64,000 nucleotides of DNA from Haplomitrium mnioides (GCA_049999725.1 JBNGIS010032634.1:28336-92335); one strand, 5' to 3'. Numbered from the stretch's first letter, positions 1 through 13,988 are shown. The notes: a model not told the origin generated them from the sequence alone. Program-made: numbers and translations.

Positions 1-3000
1 TCTATACATGCAAGATAGTAGCAGGTGCTTATTAAGCAAGTAAGTGGTTGGAAGTGAGAGCTGCTCACGTATGCAATATGGAAGTGTGTGGTTGGAAGCA
101 AGTAAAAGGGAAGAAGTGTAAACTTCACCAGCATGCAATATAGAATTGTGATTGCAAATGAGAAAGTCATCATAGGTCAGAACTTTATTTATATGCAACA
201 TAGTAGTGTGTGCTTGTTAAGCAAAATAGTGGTTGGAAGTGAGAGCTGATCCCTTGCGTATGCAATATTGAAAAGTATGGTTGGAGGTAAGTAAATGGCA
301 AGAAGTGTAAACTTCACTAGTATGGAATATAGAAGTGTGATTGGAAAGAAGAAACTCATCATAGGTCACTACTTTCTTTATATGCAACATAGAAGTTTGT
401 GTTTGTTAAGCAAATAAGTGGTTGGAAGTGAGAGCTGCTTGGGTATACAATATGGAAGTGTATGGTTGCAAGTAAGTTAATCGCAAGAAGTGTAAACTTC
501 ACTAGTATGCAATACAAAAGTGTGATTGGAAATGAGAAACTCATCATAAGTCACAACTTTCTTCTTTATATGCAACATAGTAGTGTGTGCTTGTTTAGCA
601 GATGAGTGGTTGGAAGGGAGAGCTGCTCGTTGGCGTATGCAATTTGGAAGTTTGTGGTTGGAAGTAATTAATGGCTTGAAGTGTAAACTTCACTAGTATG
701 CAATATAGAAGTGTGATTGGAAATGACAAACTCATCATAGGTGACAACCTTTTTCTATATGCAACATAGAAGTGTGTGTTTGTTAAGCAAATAAGTGGTT
801 AGATGTGATAGCTAGTCGCGTATGCAATATGGAATTGTATGTTTGGAAGTAAGTAAATGGCAAGAAGTGTAAACTTCACTAGTATTCAATATAGAAGTGT
901 GATTGGTAATATGAAACTCATGATAAGTGAGAACTTTTTTTATATGCAACATACTAGTGTGTGCTTATTAAGCAAATACGTGGTTGGATCTAAGAACTAC
1001 TTGCGTATGCAATATGGGAGTGTATGGTTGGAAGTAAGTAAATGGAAAGAAGTGTAAACTTCACTAGTATGCAATATAGAAGTGTGATTGGAAATGAGAA
1101 ACTCGTTATAGGTCACAACCTTATTTATATGCAACATAGTTGTGTGTGCTTGTTAAGCAAATAAGTGGTTGGAAGTGAGAGCTACTCGCTAGCGTATGCA
1201 ATATGGAATTATATGGTTGGAAGTAAGTAAATGGCAAGAAGTGTAAACTTCACTAGTATGGAATATAGAAGTGTGATTGGAAAGGAGAAACTCATCATAG
1301 GGTAGTGCTTTCTTTATATGCAACATAGTAGTGTGTGCTTGTAACGCAAATAAGTGATTGGAAGTGAGAGCTACTTTCGTATGCAATATGGAGTTGTATG
1401 TTTCGAAATAAGTAAATGGCAAGAAGTGTAAACTTGACTAGTATGCAATATAGAAGTGTGATTGGAAATGAGAAACTCATCAGAAGTTATAACTTTCTTT
1501 ATGTGCAATATAGTAGTGTGTGTTTGTTAAGCAAATAAGTAGTTGGAAGTGAGAGCTGCTCGCATATGCAATATAGAAGTGTATGGTTGGAAGTAAGTTA
1601 ATAGCAAAAAGTTTAAACTTCACTAGTATGCAACATAGAAGTGTGATTGGAAATAAGAAACTCATCATATGTCACAACTTTCTTTACATGCAACATACTA
1701 GTGTGTGCTTGTAAAGCAAATAAGTGGTTGGAAGTGAGAGCTGCTCACGTATGCAATATGGAAGTGTATGGTTGGAAGTAAGTAAATGGCAAGAAGTGTG
1801 AACTTACTAGTATGCAATATCAAAGTGTAATCGGAAATGAGAAACTCAACATAGCTCACAACTTTTGTACATGCAACATAGTAGTGTGTGCTTGTTAAGC
1901 AAATAAGTGGTTTGAAGTAAGAGCTGCTCGCGTATGCAATATGGAAGTGTATGGTTGGAAGCAAGTAAATGCCAAAAAGTGTAGACTTCACTAGCATGCA
2001 ATATAGAAGTGTGATTGGAAATGAGAAACTCATTATAAGTCACAACTTTCTTCATATGCAACATAGTAGTGTGTGCTTCTTAAGAAAAAAAGTGGTTGGA
2101 GGTGAGAGCTGCTCCTTGGCGTATGCAATTTAGAAGTGTATGGCTGGAAGTATGTTAATGAAAAGAAGTGTAATCTTCACTTGCATGAAATATGGATTTG
2201 CAATTGGAAATGAGAAACTCATCATAGGTCACAACCATTCTTTATATGCAACATACTAGTGTGTGCATGTTAAGCAAATAAGTAGTTGGAGGTGACAATT
2301 GCTCGCGTATGCAATATAAAATTGCATGGTTGGATAAAGTAAATGGCAATTAGTGTAAACTTTGCTAGAATGCATCATAGAAGTGTGATTGGAAATAGGA
2401 AACTCATTTTAGGTCACAAATATCTTCAAATGCAACATAGTAGTATGTGCTTGTTAAGCATAAAAGTGGTTGGAAGTGAGAGCTTCTGGCTGTGGTATGC
2501 AATTTGGAATTGTATGGTTGGAGGTGAGTAAATTCCAAGAAGTTTGAACTTCACTAGCATGCAATAGAGTGTGATTGGAAACAAGAAACTCATCATAGGT
2601 CACAACCTTTCCTTTTATGCAACATAGTAGTGTGTGCATGTTAAGCAAATAACTGGTTGGAAGTGAGAGCTGCTCGTGTATGCAATATGGAATTGTATGG
2701 TTGGAAGTAAGTAAATGGCAAGAGGTATAAACTTCACTAGTATGCAATGGAGAAGTGTGACTGGAAATGAGAAACTCTTTATAAGTCACAAATTTGTTTA
2801 TATGTAACATAGTAGTGTGTGCTTGTTTAGCAAATAAGTGGTTGGAAGTGAGAGCTTCTTGCTCGCGTATGCAATATAGAAGTGTATGGTTGGAAGTAAG
2901 TAAATGGCAAGAAGTGTAAACTTGAGTAGTATGCAATATAGTAGTGTGTGCTTGTTAAGCAAATAAATAGTTGGAAGTGAGAGCTGCTTGCGTATGCAAT

Positions 3001-6000
3001 ATGGAAGTGTATGGTTAGAAGTAAGTAAATGGCAAGAAGTTTAAACTTCACTAGTATGCAACATAGACGTGTGATTCAAAATGAGAAACTTATCATAGGT
3101 CACAACCTTCTTTACATGCAACATACTAGTATGGGTTTGTTAAGAAAATAAGTGGTTGGAAGTGAGAGCTGCTCGTGTATGCAAAATGGAAGTATATGGT
3201 TGGAAGTAAGTAAATGCCAAAAAGTGTAAACTTCACTAGCATGCAATATAGAAGTGTGATTGGAAATGAGAAACTCATTATAAGTCACAACTTTGTTCAT
3301 ATGCAACATAGTAGTGTGTGCTTCTTAAGAAAAAAAAGTAGTTGGAAGTGAGAGCTGCTCCTTGGCATATGCAATTTAGAAGTGTATGGCTGGAAGTATG
3401 TTAATGAAAAGAAGTGTAAACTTCACTTGCATGAAATATGGATTTGCAATTGGAAATGAGAAACTCATCATAGGTCACAACCATTCTTTATATGCAACAT
3501 AGAAGTGTGTGCATGTTAAGCAAATAAGTAGTTGGAGGTGACAGTTGCTCGCGTATGCAATATAAAATTGCATGGTTCGAAGTAAGTAAATGGCAATTAG
3601 TGTAAACTTTGCTAGTATGCATCATAGAAGTGTGATTGGAAATGAGAAACTCATTTTAGGTCACAACTATCTTCAAATGCAACATAGTAGTGTGTGCTTG
3701 TTAAGCATAAAAGTGGTTGGAAGTGAGAGCTTCTGGCTGTGGTATGCAATTTGGAATTGTATGGTTGGAGGTAAGTAAATGCCAAGAAGTGTCAACTTCA
3801 CTAGCATGCAATAGAGTGTGATTGGAAACAAGAAACTCATCATAGGTCACAACCTTTCTTTTTATGCAACATAGTAGTGTGTGCTTGTTAAGCAAATAAC
3901 TGGTTGGAAGTGAGAGCTGCTCGCGTATGCAATATGGAATTGTATGGTTGGAAGTAAGTAAAAGGCAAGAGGTATAAACTTCACTAGTATGCAATGGAGA
4001 AGTGTGACTAGAAATGAGAAACTCTTTATAAGTCTCAAATTTGTTTATATGTAACATAGTAGTGTGTGCTTGTTTAGCAAATAAGTGGTTGGAAGTGAGA
4101 GCTTCTCGCTCGCGAATGCAATATGGAAGTGTATGGTTGGAAGTAAGTAAATGGCAAGAAGTGTAAACTTGACTAGTATGCAATATAGAAGTGTGATTGG
4201 GAATGAGAAACTCATCAGAAGTTATAACTTTCTTTATGTGCAATATAGTAGTGTGTGCTTGTTAAGCAAATAAGTAGTTGGAAGTGAGAGCTGCTCGCGT
4301 ATGCAATATGGAAGTGTATGGTTAGAAGTAAGTAAATGGCAAGAAGTTTAAACTTCACTAGTATGCAACATAAAAGTGTGATTGGAAATGAGAAACTCAT
4401 CATAGGTCACAACCTTCTTTACATGCAACATACTAGTATGTGCTTGTTAAGCAAATAAGTGGTTGGAAGTGAGAGCTGCTTGCGTATGCAAAATGGAAGT
4501 ATATGGTTGGAAGTAAGTAAATGGCAAGAAGTGTAAACTTCACTAGTATGCAATAAAAAAGTGTGATTGCAAATGAGAAACTCAACATAAGTCACAACTT
4601 CCTTTACATGCAACATAGTAGTGTGTTCTTGTTCAGCAAAGAAGTGGTTGGAAGTGAAAGCTGCTCGCTCGCATATGCAATATGGAAAAGTGTGGTTGGA
4701 AGAAAGAAAAAGGCAAGAATTGTAAACTTCACTAGCATAAAATATATAAGTGTGATTGGAAAGGAAAAACTCATCGTAGGTCACTACTTTCTTTATATGC
4801 AACATAATGGTGTGTGCTTGTTAAGCAAATAAGTGGTTGGAAGTGAGAGCTACTCGCGTATGCAATATGGAATTGTATGCTTGGAAGTAAGTTAATGGAA
4901 AGAAGTGTAAAGTTTACTTGTATGCAACATAGAAGTGTAATTGCAAATGAGAATCTCATCATAGGTCACAGCTTTCTTTATATGCAACATAGTAGTGTGT
5001 GCTTGTTAAGCAAATAAGTTGTTGGAAGTGAGAGTTGCTCACGTATGCAATATGAACGTGTATGGTTGGAAGAAAGTAAATGGCAAGAAGTGTAAATTTC
5101 ACTAGCATGCAATATAGAAGTGTGATTGGAAATGAGAAACTCATCATAGGTCACAACTTTCTTTATATGCAACATAGTAGTGTGTGTTTGTTAAGCAAAT
5201 AATTGGTTGGAAGTGAGAGCTACTCGCGTATGCAATACGAAAGTGTATGGTTTGAAGGAACTAAATGACAAGAAGTGTGAACTTCACTAGTATGCAATAT
5301 AGAAGTGTGATTGGAAATGAGAAACTCATCATAGGTCACAACGTTTTTTACATGCAACATAGAAGTGTGTGCTTGTTAAGCAAATAAGTGGTTGAAAGTG
5401 AGAGCTGCTCGTGTATGAAATATGGATGTGTACGGTTGGAAGTAAGTAAATGGCAATTAGTTCAAAGTTCACTAGTATGCAATTTAGAAGTGTGATTGGA
5501 AATGAGAAACTCATCATAAGTCACAACTCTTTTCACATGCAACATATTAGTGTGTCTTTGTTTAGGAAATAAGTGGTTGGAAGTGAGAGCTGCTCGTTGG
5601 CGTGTGCAATTTGGAAGTGTATGGTTGGAAGTAAGTAAATGGCAAGAAGTTTAATCTTCACTAGTATGCAATATAGAACTGTGATTGGAAGTGAGAAACT
5701 CGTCATAGGTCACAACCTTTCTTTATATGCAAGATACCAGTGGGTGCTTATTAAGCAAATAAGTGGTTGGAAGTGAGAGCTGCTCGCGTATGCAATATGG
5801 AAGTGTGTGGTTGGAAGCAAGTATATGGCAAGAAGTGTAAACTTCACTAGTATGCAATATCAAAGTGTGATTGGAAAGGAGAAACTCATCAAAAGTCACA
5901 AGTTTCTTGATATGCAACATAGTAGCGTGTGCTTGTTAAGCAAATAAGTGGTTGGAAGTGAGAGCTACTTGCGTATGCAATATCGAAGTGTATGCTTAGA

Positions 6001-9000
6001 AGTAAGTAAGTGGCAAGAAGTGTATACTTCACTAGTATGCAACATAGAAGTGTGATTGCAAATGAGAAACTCATCGTAAGTCACAATGTTTTTAATATGC
6101 AACATGGTAGTGTGTGTTTGTTAAGTAAATAAGTGGTTGGAAGTGAGAGTTGCTCCCGTATAGAACATGGAGGTGTATGGTTAGAAGTAGGTAGGTTGCA
6201 AGAAGTGTGAACTTCACTAGTATGCAATAAATAACTGTGATTGCAAATGAGAAACTCATCATAAGTCACAACTTTCTTTATGTGCAACATTATAGTGTGT
6301 GATTGTTAATCAAATAAGTGGTTAGAAGTGACACCTGCTCATGTGTGCAATGTGGAAGTGCATGGTTGGAAGTAAGTCAATGGCAAGAAGTGTAAACTCC
6401 ACTACTATGCAATATAGAAGTGTAATTGGAAAGGTCATACTCATCATGTGTCACAACTATCTTTATATGCAACATAGTAGTATGTGTTTGTTAAGCAAAT
6501 AAGTGGCTAGAAGTGAGAGTTGCTCGCGTATACAATATGAAGGTGTATAGTTGGAAGTACGTCAATGGTAAGAAGTGTAAACTTCACTAGTATGCCATAT
6601 AGAAGTGTGATTGGAAATGAAGAACTCATCATAAGTCACAACTTTCTTCACATGCAACATAGTAGTGTGTGCTTGTTAAGGAAATAAGTGGTTGGAAGTG
6701 AGAGCTGCTTGTGTATGCAATATGGAAGTGCATGGCTGGAAGTAAGTAAATGGTAAGAAGTGTAAACTTCACTAGTATGTAATATAGAAGTGTGATTGGA
6801 AATGAGAAACTCATCGTAAATTACAATGTTTTTTATATGCAAGATAGTACTGTGTGCTTGTTTAGCAAATAATGGGTTGGACGTGAGAGCTGCTCGCGAA
6901 TGCAATATGGAAGTGTATGGTTGGAGGCAAGTAAAGGGCTAGAAGTGTGAGCTTCACTTGTATGCAATATAGAAGTGTCATGGGAAATGCGAAACTCATC
7001 GTAAGTCACAATGTTTTTTATGTGCAACATAGTGGTGTGTGCTTTTAAGGCAAGTTAGTGGATAGAAGTGAGAGCTGCTCGCATGTGCACTATGGAAGTG
7101 CATGGTTGGAGGTAAGTAAGTAGGAGAAGTGTAAACTTCACTAGTATGCAATATAGAAGTGTGATTGGAAATGAGAAACTCATTGTAAGTCACAACGTTT
7201 TTAATATGCAACATAGTAGTGTGTGCTTGTTAAGCAAATAATTTGTTGGATAGTACAGTCGCTCGCGTATGCAATATGAAAGTGCATGCTTGGAGGCAAG
7301 TAAGTGGTAAGAAGTGTGAACTTTGTTTGTATGCAATATAGAAGTGTGGTAGGAAATGAGAAACTCATCTTAAGTCACAAGTTCTTTTATGTGCAACATA
7401 GTAGTGTGTGCAGGTTAAGATAATAAATTCCTAAAAGTATGAGGTGCTCGCAAATGCAATATGGAAGTTTGTGGTTGGATGTAAGTAAGTAGGAGAAGTG
7501 TAAACTTTACTTGGATGCAATATTGAAGTGGTATTGCAAATGAGAAACTCATCGTAAGTCACAACTATCTTTATACGCAACATAGTAGTGTTTGTTTGTT
7601 AAGCAACAAAGTAGTTGAAAGTGAGAGCTGCTCACATATGCAATATGAAAGTGCATAGTTGGAAGAAAGTAAATGTCAAGAATTGTGAACCTCACTAGTA
7701 TACAATATAGAAGTGTGATTGGAAATGAGAAACTCATCATAAGTCACAACTTTCTTTATATGCAGCATAGTAGTGTGTGCTTGTTAAGCAAATGAGTGGT
7801 TGGAAGTGAGAGCTGCTTGCGTATGCAATATGGAAGTGTATGGTTAGAAGCAAGTAAATGGCAAAAAGTGTAAACTCCAATAGTATGCAATATTGAAGTG
7901 TAATTGGAAATGAGAAACTCATTATAAGTCACAACTTTCTTTGTTTGCAACATAGCAATGTGTGCTTGTCAAGCAAATAAGTGGTTGGAAGTCAGAGTTG
8001 CTCACATATGCAATATGAAAGTGTATGGTTTGAAGTAAGTAAGTGGCAAGAAGTGTGAACTTCACTAGCATGAAATATAGAAGTCTGATTGGAAATGAAA
8101 AACTCATCGTAAGTGACAACTTTCTTCATATGCAACATAGTAGTGTGTGCTTGTTAAGCAAATATGTGGTGGGATGTGAGAGCTGCTCGCGTATGCAATA
8201 AGGAAGTGTCTTGTTGGAGCCAAGTAAGTGGCCAGAAGTGTGAACTTTACTTGTATGCAATATAGAGGTATCATGGGAAAAGAGAAACTCATCATAAGTC
8301 ACAACTTTCTTTACATGCAACATAGTAGTGTGTGTTTGTTAAGCAAATAAGTGGTTGGAAGTGAGATCTGCTCGCGTATGCAATATGGAAGTGCATGGTT
8401 CGAGGAAAGTAAGTAGGAGAAGTTTAAACTTTACTCGTATGCAATATAGAAGTGTGATTGGAAATGAGAAACTCATCGTAAGTCACAAATTTCTTTATAT
8501 GGAACATAGTAGTGTGTGCTTGTTAAGCAAATAAGTGGTTGGACGTTAGAGCTGCTTGCGAATGCAATATGGAAGTGTATAGTTGGAGGAAAGTAAGTGG
8601 CGAGAAGTGTGAACTTTACTTGTATGCAATTTAGAAGTGTCATGGGAAAAGAGAAACTCATTGTAAGTCAAAACTTTCTTTATATGCAACATAGTTGTGT
8701 GTGATTGTTTAGAAAATACTTGGTCAAAAGTGAGAGCTGCTTGCGTATGCAATATGGAAGTGTATGGTTGGAGGAAAGTAGGTGGGAGAAGTTAAAACTC
8801 TACTTGTATGAAATATAGAAGTGTGATTGGAAATGAGAAACTCATCGTAAGTCTTAACTTTCTTTATATACAACATAGTAGTGTGCTCTTGTTAAGCAAA
8901 TAAGTGGTTAGAAGTGAGAGCTGCTCATAAATGCAATGTGGAAGTGTGTGGTTGGAAGTAAGTAAATAGCAATAAGTGTGAACTTCACTAGTGTGCAATT

Positions 9001-10751
9001 TGGAAGTGTGACTCAAAATGAGAAACTCATCATAAGTCACATTTTTCTTTTTATGCCACATAGTGGTATGTTCTTGTTAAGCAAATAAGTGGTTGGAAGG
9101 GAGAGCTGCTCGCGAATGCAATATGGAAGTGTATGGTTGGAAGTAAGTAGGTGGAAGAATTGTAAACTTTACTCGTATGCAACATAGAAGTGTGATTAGA
9201 AATAAGAAACTCATCGTAAGTCACAACTTTCTTTACATGCAACATTGTAGTGTGTGCTTCTTAAGCAAATAAATGGTTTGAAGTAAGAGGTGCCTAAGTA
9301 TGCAATATGGAAGTGTATGGTGGAGGCAAGCAAGTGGGAGACTTGTAAATGTTTCTCGTATGCAATATACAAGTGTGATTGAAATTGAGAAACTCATCGT
9401 AAGTCAAAACTTTATTTATATGCAACATAGTAGTGTGTGTTTATTAAGCAAACAAATGCTTGGAAGTGAAAGCTGCTCCCGCATACAACATGGAAGTGTA
9501 TGGTTGAAAGTAAGTAAGTGGCAAGAAGTGTTAACTTCACTAGTATGCAATATAGAAGTGTGATTGGGAATGAGAAACTCATCGTAAGTTACAACTTTGT
9601 TTGTATGTAGCATATTGGTGTGTGCTTGTTAAGCAAATAAGTAGTTTGAAGTGAGAGCTGCTCGCGTATGCAATATGGAAGTGTATAATTGGAGGTTAGC
9701 AAGTGGGAGAAGTGTAAACTTTACTCGTATGCATTAAAGAAGCGTGATTGGAAATGAGAAACTCATCGTAAGTCACAACTTTCTATACATGCAAATTAGT
9801 GGTGTGTGTTGGTTAAGCAAATAAGTGGTTCGAAGTGAGAGCTGCTCCCGTATGCAACATGGAAATGTATGGCGGGAAGTGTGAAGTTCACTACTTTTCA
9901 ATATAAAAGTGTGATTGGAAATGAGAAACTAATCGTAAGTCATAACTTTTTTTATATGCAAAATAGTAGTGTGTGCTTGTTAAGAAAATAAGTAATTGGA
10001 AGTGAGACCTACTCGCGTATGCAATATGAAACTGTATGGTTGGAGGTAAGTATGTGGGAGAAGTGTAAAGTTAACTCGTATGCAATATAGAAGTGTGATT
10101 GGAAATGAGAAACTTATCGGAAGTCACAACTATCTTTACATGCAACATAGTAGTGTCTGCTTGTCTTGCAAAAACGTTGTTGAAGGGGCTGCTCCTAAAT
10201 GCAATATGGAAGTCTATTGTTGGAAGTAAGTAAGTGGCAAGACGTATGAATTTCACTGGCATGCAATATAGAAGTGTGATTGGAAATGAGAAACTCATCG
10301 TAAGTCACAACTTTCTTTATATGTAGCATAGTAGTGTGTGTTTGTTAAGCAAATAAGTGGTTGAATGTGAAAGCTGCTCCCGTATGCAATATGGAACTGT
10401 ATGGTTGGAAGTAAGTAAGTGGCGAGAAGTGTAAACTTCACTAGCATGCAATATAAAAGTGTGATTGGAAATGAGAAACTCATCATAAGTCATAACATTT
10501 TTTATATGCAACATAGTAGTGTGTGCTTGTTTGGCAAATAAATCATTGAAAAAGCTACTCGTGAATACAATATAGAAGTGTATAGTTGGAAGAAAGTAAG
10601 TGGCGAGAATTGTGAACTTCACTAGTATGCAATAAAGAAGTGTGATTGGAAAAGAGAAACTCATTTTATGTCACAACTTTGTTTATATTCAACATAGTAG
10701 TGTATGTGTTTGTTAAGCAAACAACTACATGGAATCGAGAGTTTCTCCCGT
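1..10751. repeat. Satellite array 1 (about 186 bp trimeric unit)
   Basis: Head-to-tail tandem array of roughly 58 copies; successive landmark positions (for example 4981, 5167, 5351, 5537, 5727, 5911, 6097) are 184-190 bp apart. Each unit has three related parts: A (about 63 bp) starting TATGCAACATAGTAGTGTGT, B (about 62 bp) starting TATGCAATATGGAAGTGTAT, and C (about 60 bp) starting TATGCAATATAGAAGTGTGA. The left part mostly uses the B variant with AAATGGCAAGAAGTGTAAAC and C with CATCATAGGTCAC. From about 6.9 kb onward GTAAGTGGGAGAAGTGTAAA in B and CATCGTAAGTCAC in C become common. No gene is seen in it. The unit length is in the range typical of plant heterochromatic or centromeric satellites, but no centromere function can be shown from sequence alone. 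Confidence 0.97.
2049..4250. repeat. Multi-monomer segmental duplication inside satellite array 1
   Basis: A block starting near 2049 is repeated starting near 3296 with a constant offset of about 1247 bp. Private variants are shared: a run of A after CTTCTTAAG, the CTCCTTGGC end of A, GAAATATGGATTTGCAATTG in C, and CTTCTGGCTGTGGTATGCAA. The offset is seven units minus one C sub-repeat. That missing C is visible near 2930-2950, where a C start runs directly into the body of A. Another block sharing CATCAGAAGTTATAACTTTC lies at about 1436 and 4171. This is the pattern expected from unequal exchange. Confidence 0.85.
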
Positions 10752-11640
10752 GTCCAAGGTGTCATTGGGTTGCCGCTGGAGATAGACAAAGTCACCAACC
10801 TTGAACTTTCTCACCTTGGGCTTGAAGCTGCCGCCTCGTGTGTGTGCATATCGCAAAGTATCCCTGTGTTGTGCAATACACAGATTCTCCATAGCCATAG
10901 GCATGACTCTTTTGAAGAGAGCAGCCCTCTCTGATATAACAGTGGACCAGGCTGTAGAAATTAAGCAATGAGGCATGCTTAGACATTCTGTACCCCATGG
11001 CGATGTAAGGTAGTGCCAAGTCCCAGTCTTCCTTGTTCTTGGTCAAACAGATCTTTCGCAATCCTCGCTTGCAAGTTTGCACCATCCGCTCTGCTAGGCC
11101 ATCTGCTTGAGGATGATCTCTTGAAGTTCTACGATGATCAATGAGTGCCTGGTCCAAGAGCTCTTGAAACTCACCTCTGAATTCTGAACCCTGATCAGTA
11201 AGACATTCTGCACAGGCCCCGAATCTCCTAAGCACCTGCTGCAAGAAAGCTTGGCTAGTGCTATGTGAGTTCTTATCCGGCAAGGCAACTAACTCAATCC
11301 ATTTTGAAAAGTGCTCAATCATGATCATTATATAGAGATTACCCCTTGATGTAAGAGGTAGCTCTCCAGCCAGGTCACAAGACCAACGGTAAAACAGACC
11401 CCTGATAGGCAGTGGATGAAGCGTAGCTTGCCTAGATGAGAAGGAAGTGCGCACCCTATCACATTGTTCACATCTGGCAATCACATCACAAATATGAGCA
11501 TACATACCTCTCCAATGATAGTGAGGAGCAATCAAGCTACATGTACGCTTGATTCCAAAGTGCCCAAGCTCAGCATGTATCTTCTTGACCAGACCAGCTC
11601 TCTCAGCTACAGGGGGCACTACCCTCTCTCTCCTTGGGGC
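10752..11640 (-). pseudogene. Gypsy-1 integrase, truncated at the C terminus
   Basis: Integrase joins the retrotransposon cDNA to host DNA. The N-terminal zinc-binding part is present (KIHAELGHFG followed by CEQC). The catalytic core is recognisable: first Asp in WSCDLAGE (codon 11376-11374), second Asp in LTDQGSEF (11196-11194) and Glu in GLAERMV (11091-11089), with 34 residues between the last two. Past MGYRMSKHASLL the frame is lost near 10970, apparently with a deletion, and resumes in another frame as far as VGDFVYLQRQPNDTL. There the coding sequence meets satellite. Upstream it is separated from RNase H by a frameshift near 11640. No chromodomain is visible, but the C terminus is cut off. 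Confidence 0.9.
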
Positions 11641-12420
11641 AAATAGCGAACTAAATGATCTCCCTTCCACAAATAACGTTTGGATCTTTGTTGGATGCGG
11701 TCTCTCTGCACTGCACTCACCCCTGGAGGGTACTAACCATGCTGAAGAAAGTGTATTGTATCTTGGTCCTCCCAAATATCCACAATAGGTTGATCTTCCA
11801 CAGTGCAACAAAGCAGGGCCAAATAACCAGTTACTGTTGCTGGTTGCAATGTCATGACTTGGTCAAAATCTTGACGGGCATCTGAAAGATCTGCAGAGGT
11901 AGTCAAAGGACTGCGAGACATAGTGTCAGCATTCTGGTGTGTAACACCAGCTCTGTGAATCACCTCAAACTCATACTCTTGCAGTATGAGTGCCTAACGA
12001 GCCAATTTGCATGTAAGCTTGTCATTGGTCATGAGCCATTTCAGAGGCTGGTGATCAGTGTAGAGCAGAAACTTGGTGCCATATAGGTAAGGCCTGAAAT
12101 GTATTATAGCCCAAACGACAGCCAAACACTCACCTTCATAAGAGGAGTAGTTACTCTCTGCTTTATTGTTACTCCTGGAAGCATAGGAAATAACATATTC
12201 GTGCCCCTCTCCATCAGGTTGCCCAAGCACTGCACCAATACCTAGTGCACTCCAATCTGTGTGTAGAATGAAAACCTGGTTGAAATCAGGCCTTCTGAGT
12301 ACTGGATAATCTGATAGCCGCTCTTTCAAAGTGTCAAACGCCACCTGGGTTTCTTCACTCCATGCCCATGTAACATCCTTCTTCAACAGCGCATACAGTG
12401 GATGGGCAATGGTGCTGAAA
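11641..12420 (-). pseudogene. Gypsy-1 RNase H and tether region
   Basis: RNase H degrades the RNA strand of the RNA-DNA hybrid during reverse transcription. The start of the domain is visible in FILHTDWSALGIGAVLGQ, with the conserved Asp, followed by ESNYSSYEGECLAVVWAI and LLYTDHQPLKWL. A TAG at 11994-11996 stands where the family normally has Trp (LAR-stop-ALILQEYEFEV), which fits a TGG-to-TAG transition. The tether continues through VIHRAGVTHQNADTMSRSP. A TAG at about 11733 and a frameshift near 11640 separate it from integrase. The TAA near 12421 separates it from the RT segment upstream. Confidence 0.9.
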
Positions 12421-13588
12421 TCTTACACATAAATCCTGTAGTAGTTACACAACCCAATAAAACTGCGCAGGGTTGATACATCAGTAGGCTTGCGCATCTC
12501 CAGAATGGACACTACCTTGGACCAGCGAGCCATGGTCCTATTTGGAACAATTCTGTGTCCTAAATAAACTACTAAGGTAACAGCAAACTCACATTTCTTC
12601 GGGTGAATCCTCAAGTTTGCCTTCCTCAACCTTCTAAACAGCTCCTCCAGATGAGTCAAATGTTGTTTGAAACCTTTTGCTTTGCACCAGGACATCATCA
12701 ATGTAACATTTCAAGAAATCAGCACCCTCTAGTACCTGATCCATGAGTCGTTGAAAGAAGACAGGGGCATTTTTCAATCCAAATGGCATTACCAACCATT
12801 CCCATAGTCGGTTGCCTCCATGGAATGCAGTCTTCTTGCGATCTGCAACCTGAATCACAATCTGGTTGAACCCCTGATGTAAATCCACTAAGGTGAAGAC
12901 ATCTGAGTCTCCAATGCTATCAAAGAGCTCCTCCGCTGTTGGCATAGGATACCTGTCCTGTGGAGTAACCAAATTCAGCGGTCGATAATCTCCACACATC
13001 CTCTTTTCAGTCCACAAGCCACTAGAGTCTTTCTTAGCTGGCATCACTGTAGCTGCTGCAAAATCAGAAGTGGAAGGCTGGATAAGACCAGCCTCATAGA
13101 GTTCCTTGCAGCGCTCATCAACTAACTCCCACTCATGCTTACTTAGGCGGTGTTTGCGCCGATAGATGGGCTTCTCCTCAGTGAGCTCAATGGAGAATTG
13201 CATCACCTTACACTTGCCAAGATCTTTCATAGAGAAAGCAAAGACATCCTCATACTTCAATAACAGATTGGTGATTTGATCCCTCTGTTTCTTGTTCAGC
13301 TGATTGCCCATGACAAAGGTGAAATTGGCAACACACGGAGGGTTGGAAGAGAAAGCCTGTGGAACTGAGGTGTTGAGTCTTCCACTGTCCAACTCTGCGA
13401 CAGGCTTCTGTAGTGAAGTGGTGGAAAGTAGCCCTACAGTACTTGCAGGTCTATAGTGGCCAGACTCTGAAAAGTCAGAGTGAAATTCAGTCACATTACA
13501 AGGGACCTCCTCTCCCCCCCCAACACTCAGATCAAAGCGCAAAGTGTTGTGAATGGGTAAATGCACCTGGTCTGGATGCCATGAGGGC
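12421..13588 (-). pseudogene. Gypsy-1 reverse transcriptase
   Basis: Reverse transcriptase copies the element RNA into DNA. In order the sequence shows a pre-RT linker (KYEDVFAFSMKDLGK), the finger region (CKELYEAGLIQPSTSDFAA), CGDYRPLNLVTPQDRYPMP, VDLHQGFNQIVIQ, MPFGLKNAPVFFQRLMDQVL and the catalytic YIDD (12705-12694). A one-base frameshift just after YIDDVLVQSK (near 12690) moves the thumb (HLTHLEELFRRLRKANLRIH, then YLGHRI, then TDVSTLRSFIGLCNYYR) into another frame. The segment ends at a TAA near 12421. The 5' end runs into the 400-N gap, so the junction with the methyltransferase cannot be read. The YIDD-type RT with the YRPLN motif places it clearly in Ty3/gypsy. Confidence 0.95.
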
Positions 13589-13988
13589 NNNNNNNNNNNN
13601 NNNNNNNNNNNNNNNNNNNNNNNNNNNNNNNNNNNNNNNNNNNNNNNNNNNNNNNNNNNNNNNNNNNNNNNNNNNNNNNNNNNNNNNNNNNNNNNNNNNN
13701 NNNNNNNNNNNNNNNNNNNNNNNNNNNNNNNNNNNNNNNNNNNNNNNNNNNNNNNNNNNNNNNNNNNNNNNNNNNNNNNNNNNNNNNNNNNNNNNNNNNN
13801 NNNNNNNNNNNNNNNNNNNNNNNNNNNNNNNNNNNNNNNNNNNNNNNNNNNNNNNNNNNNNNNNNNNNNNNNNNNNNNNNNNNNNNNNNNNNNNNNNNNN
13901 NNNNNNNNNNNNNNNNNNNNNNNNNNNNNNNNNNNNNNNNNNNNNNNNNNNNNNNNNNNNNNNNNNNNNNNNNNNNNNNNNNNNNNNN
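13589..13988. other. Assembly gap (400 N) inside gypsy-1
   Basis: Exactly 400 undetermined bases, probably a placeholder length. It hides the C terminus of the methyltransferase (the expected place of motifs IX and X) and the linker to RT. Frame continuity across it is therefore unknown. Confidence 1.
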
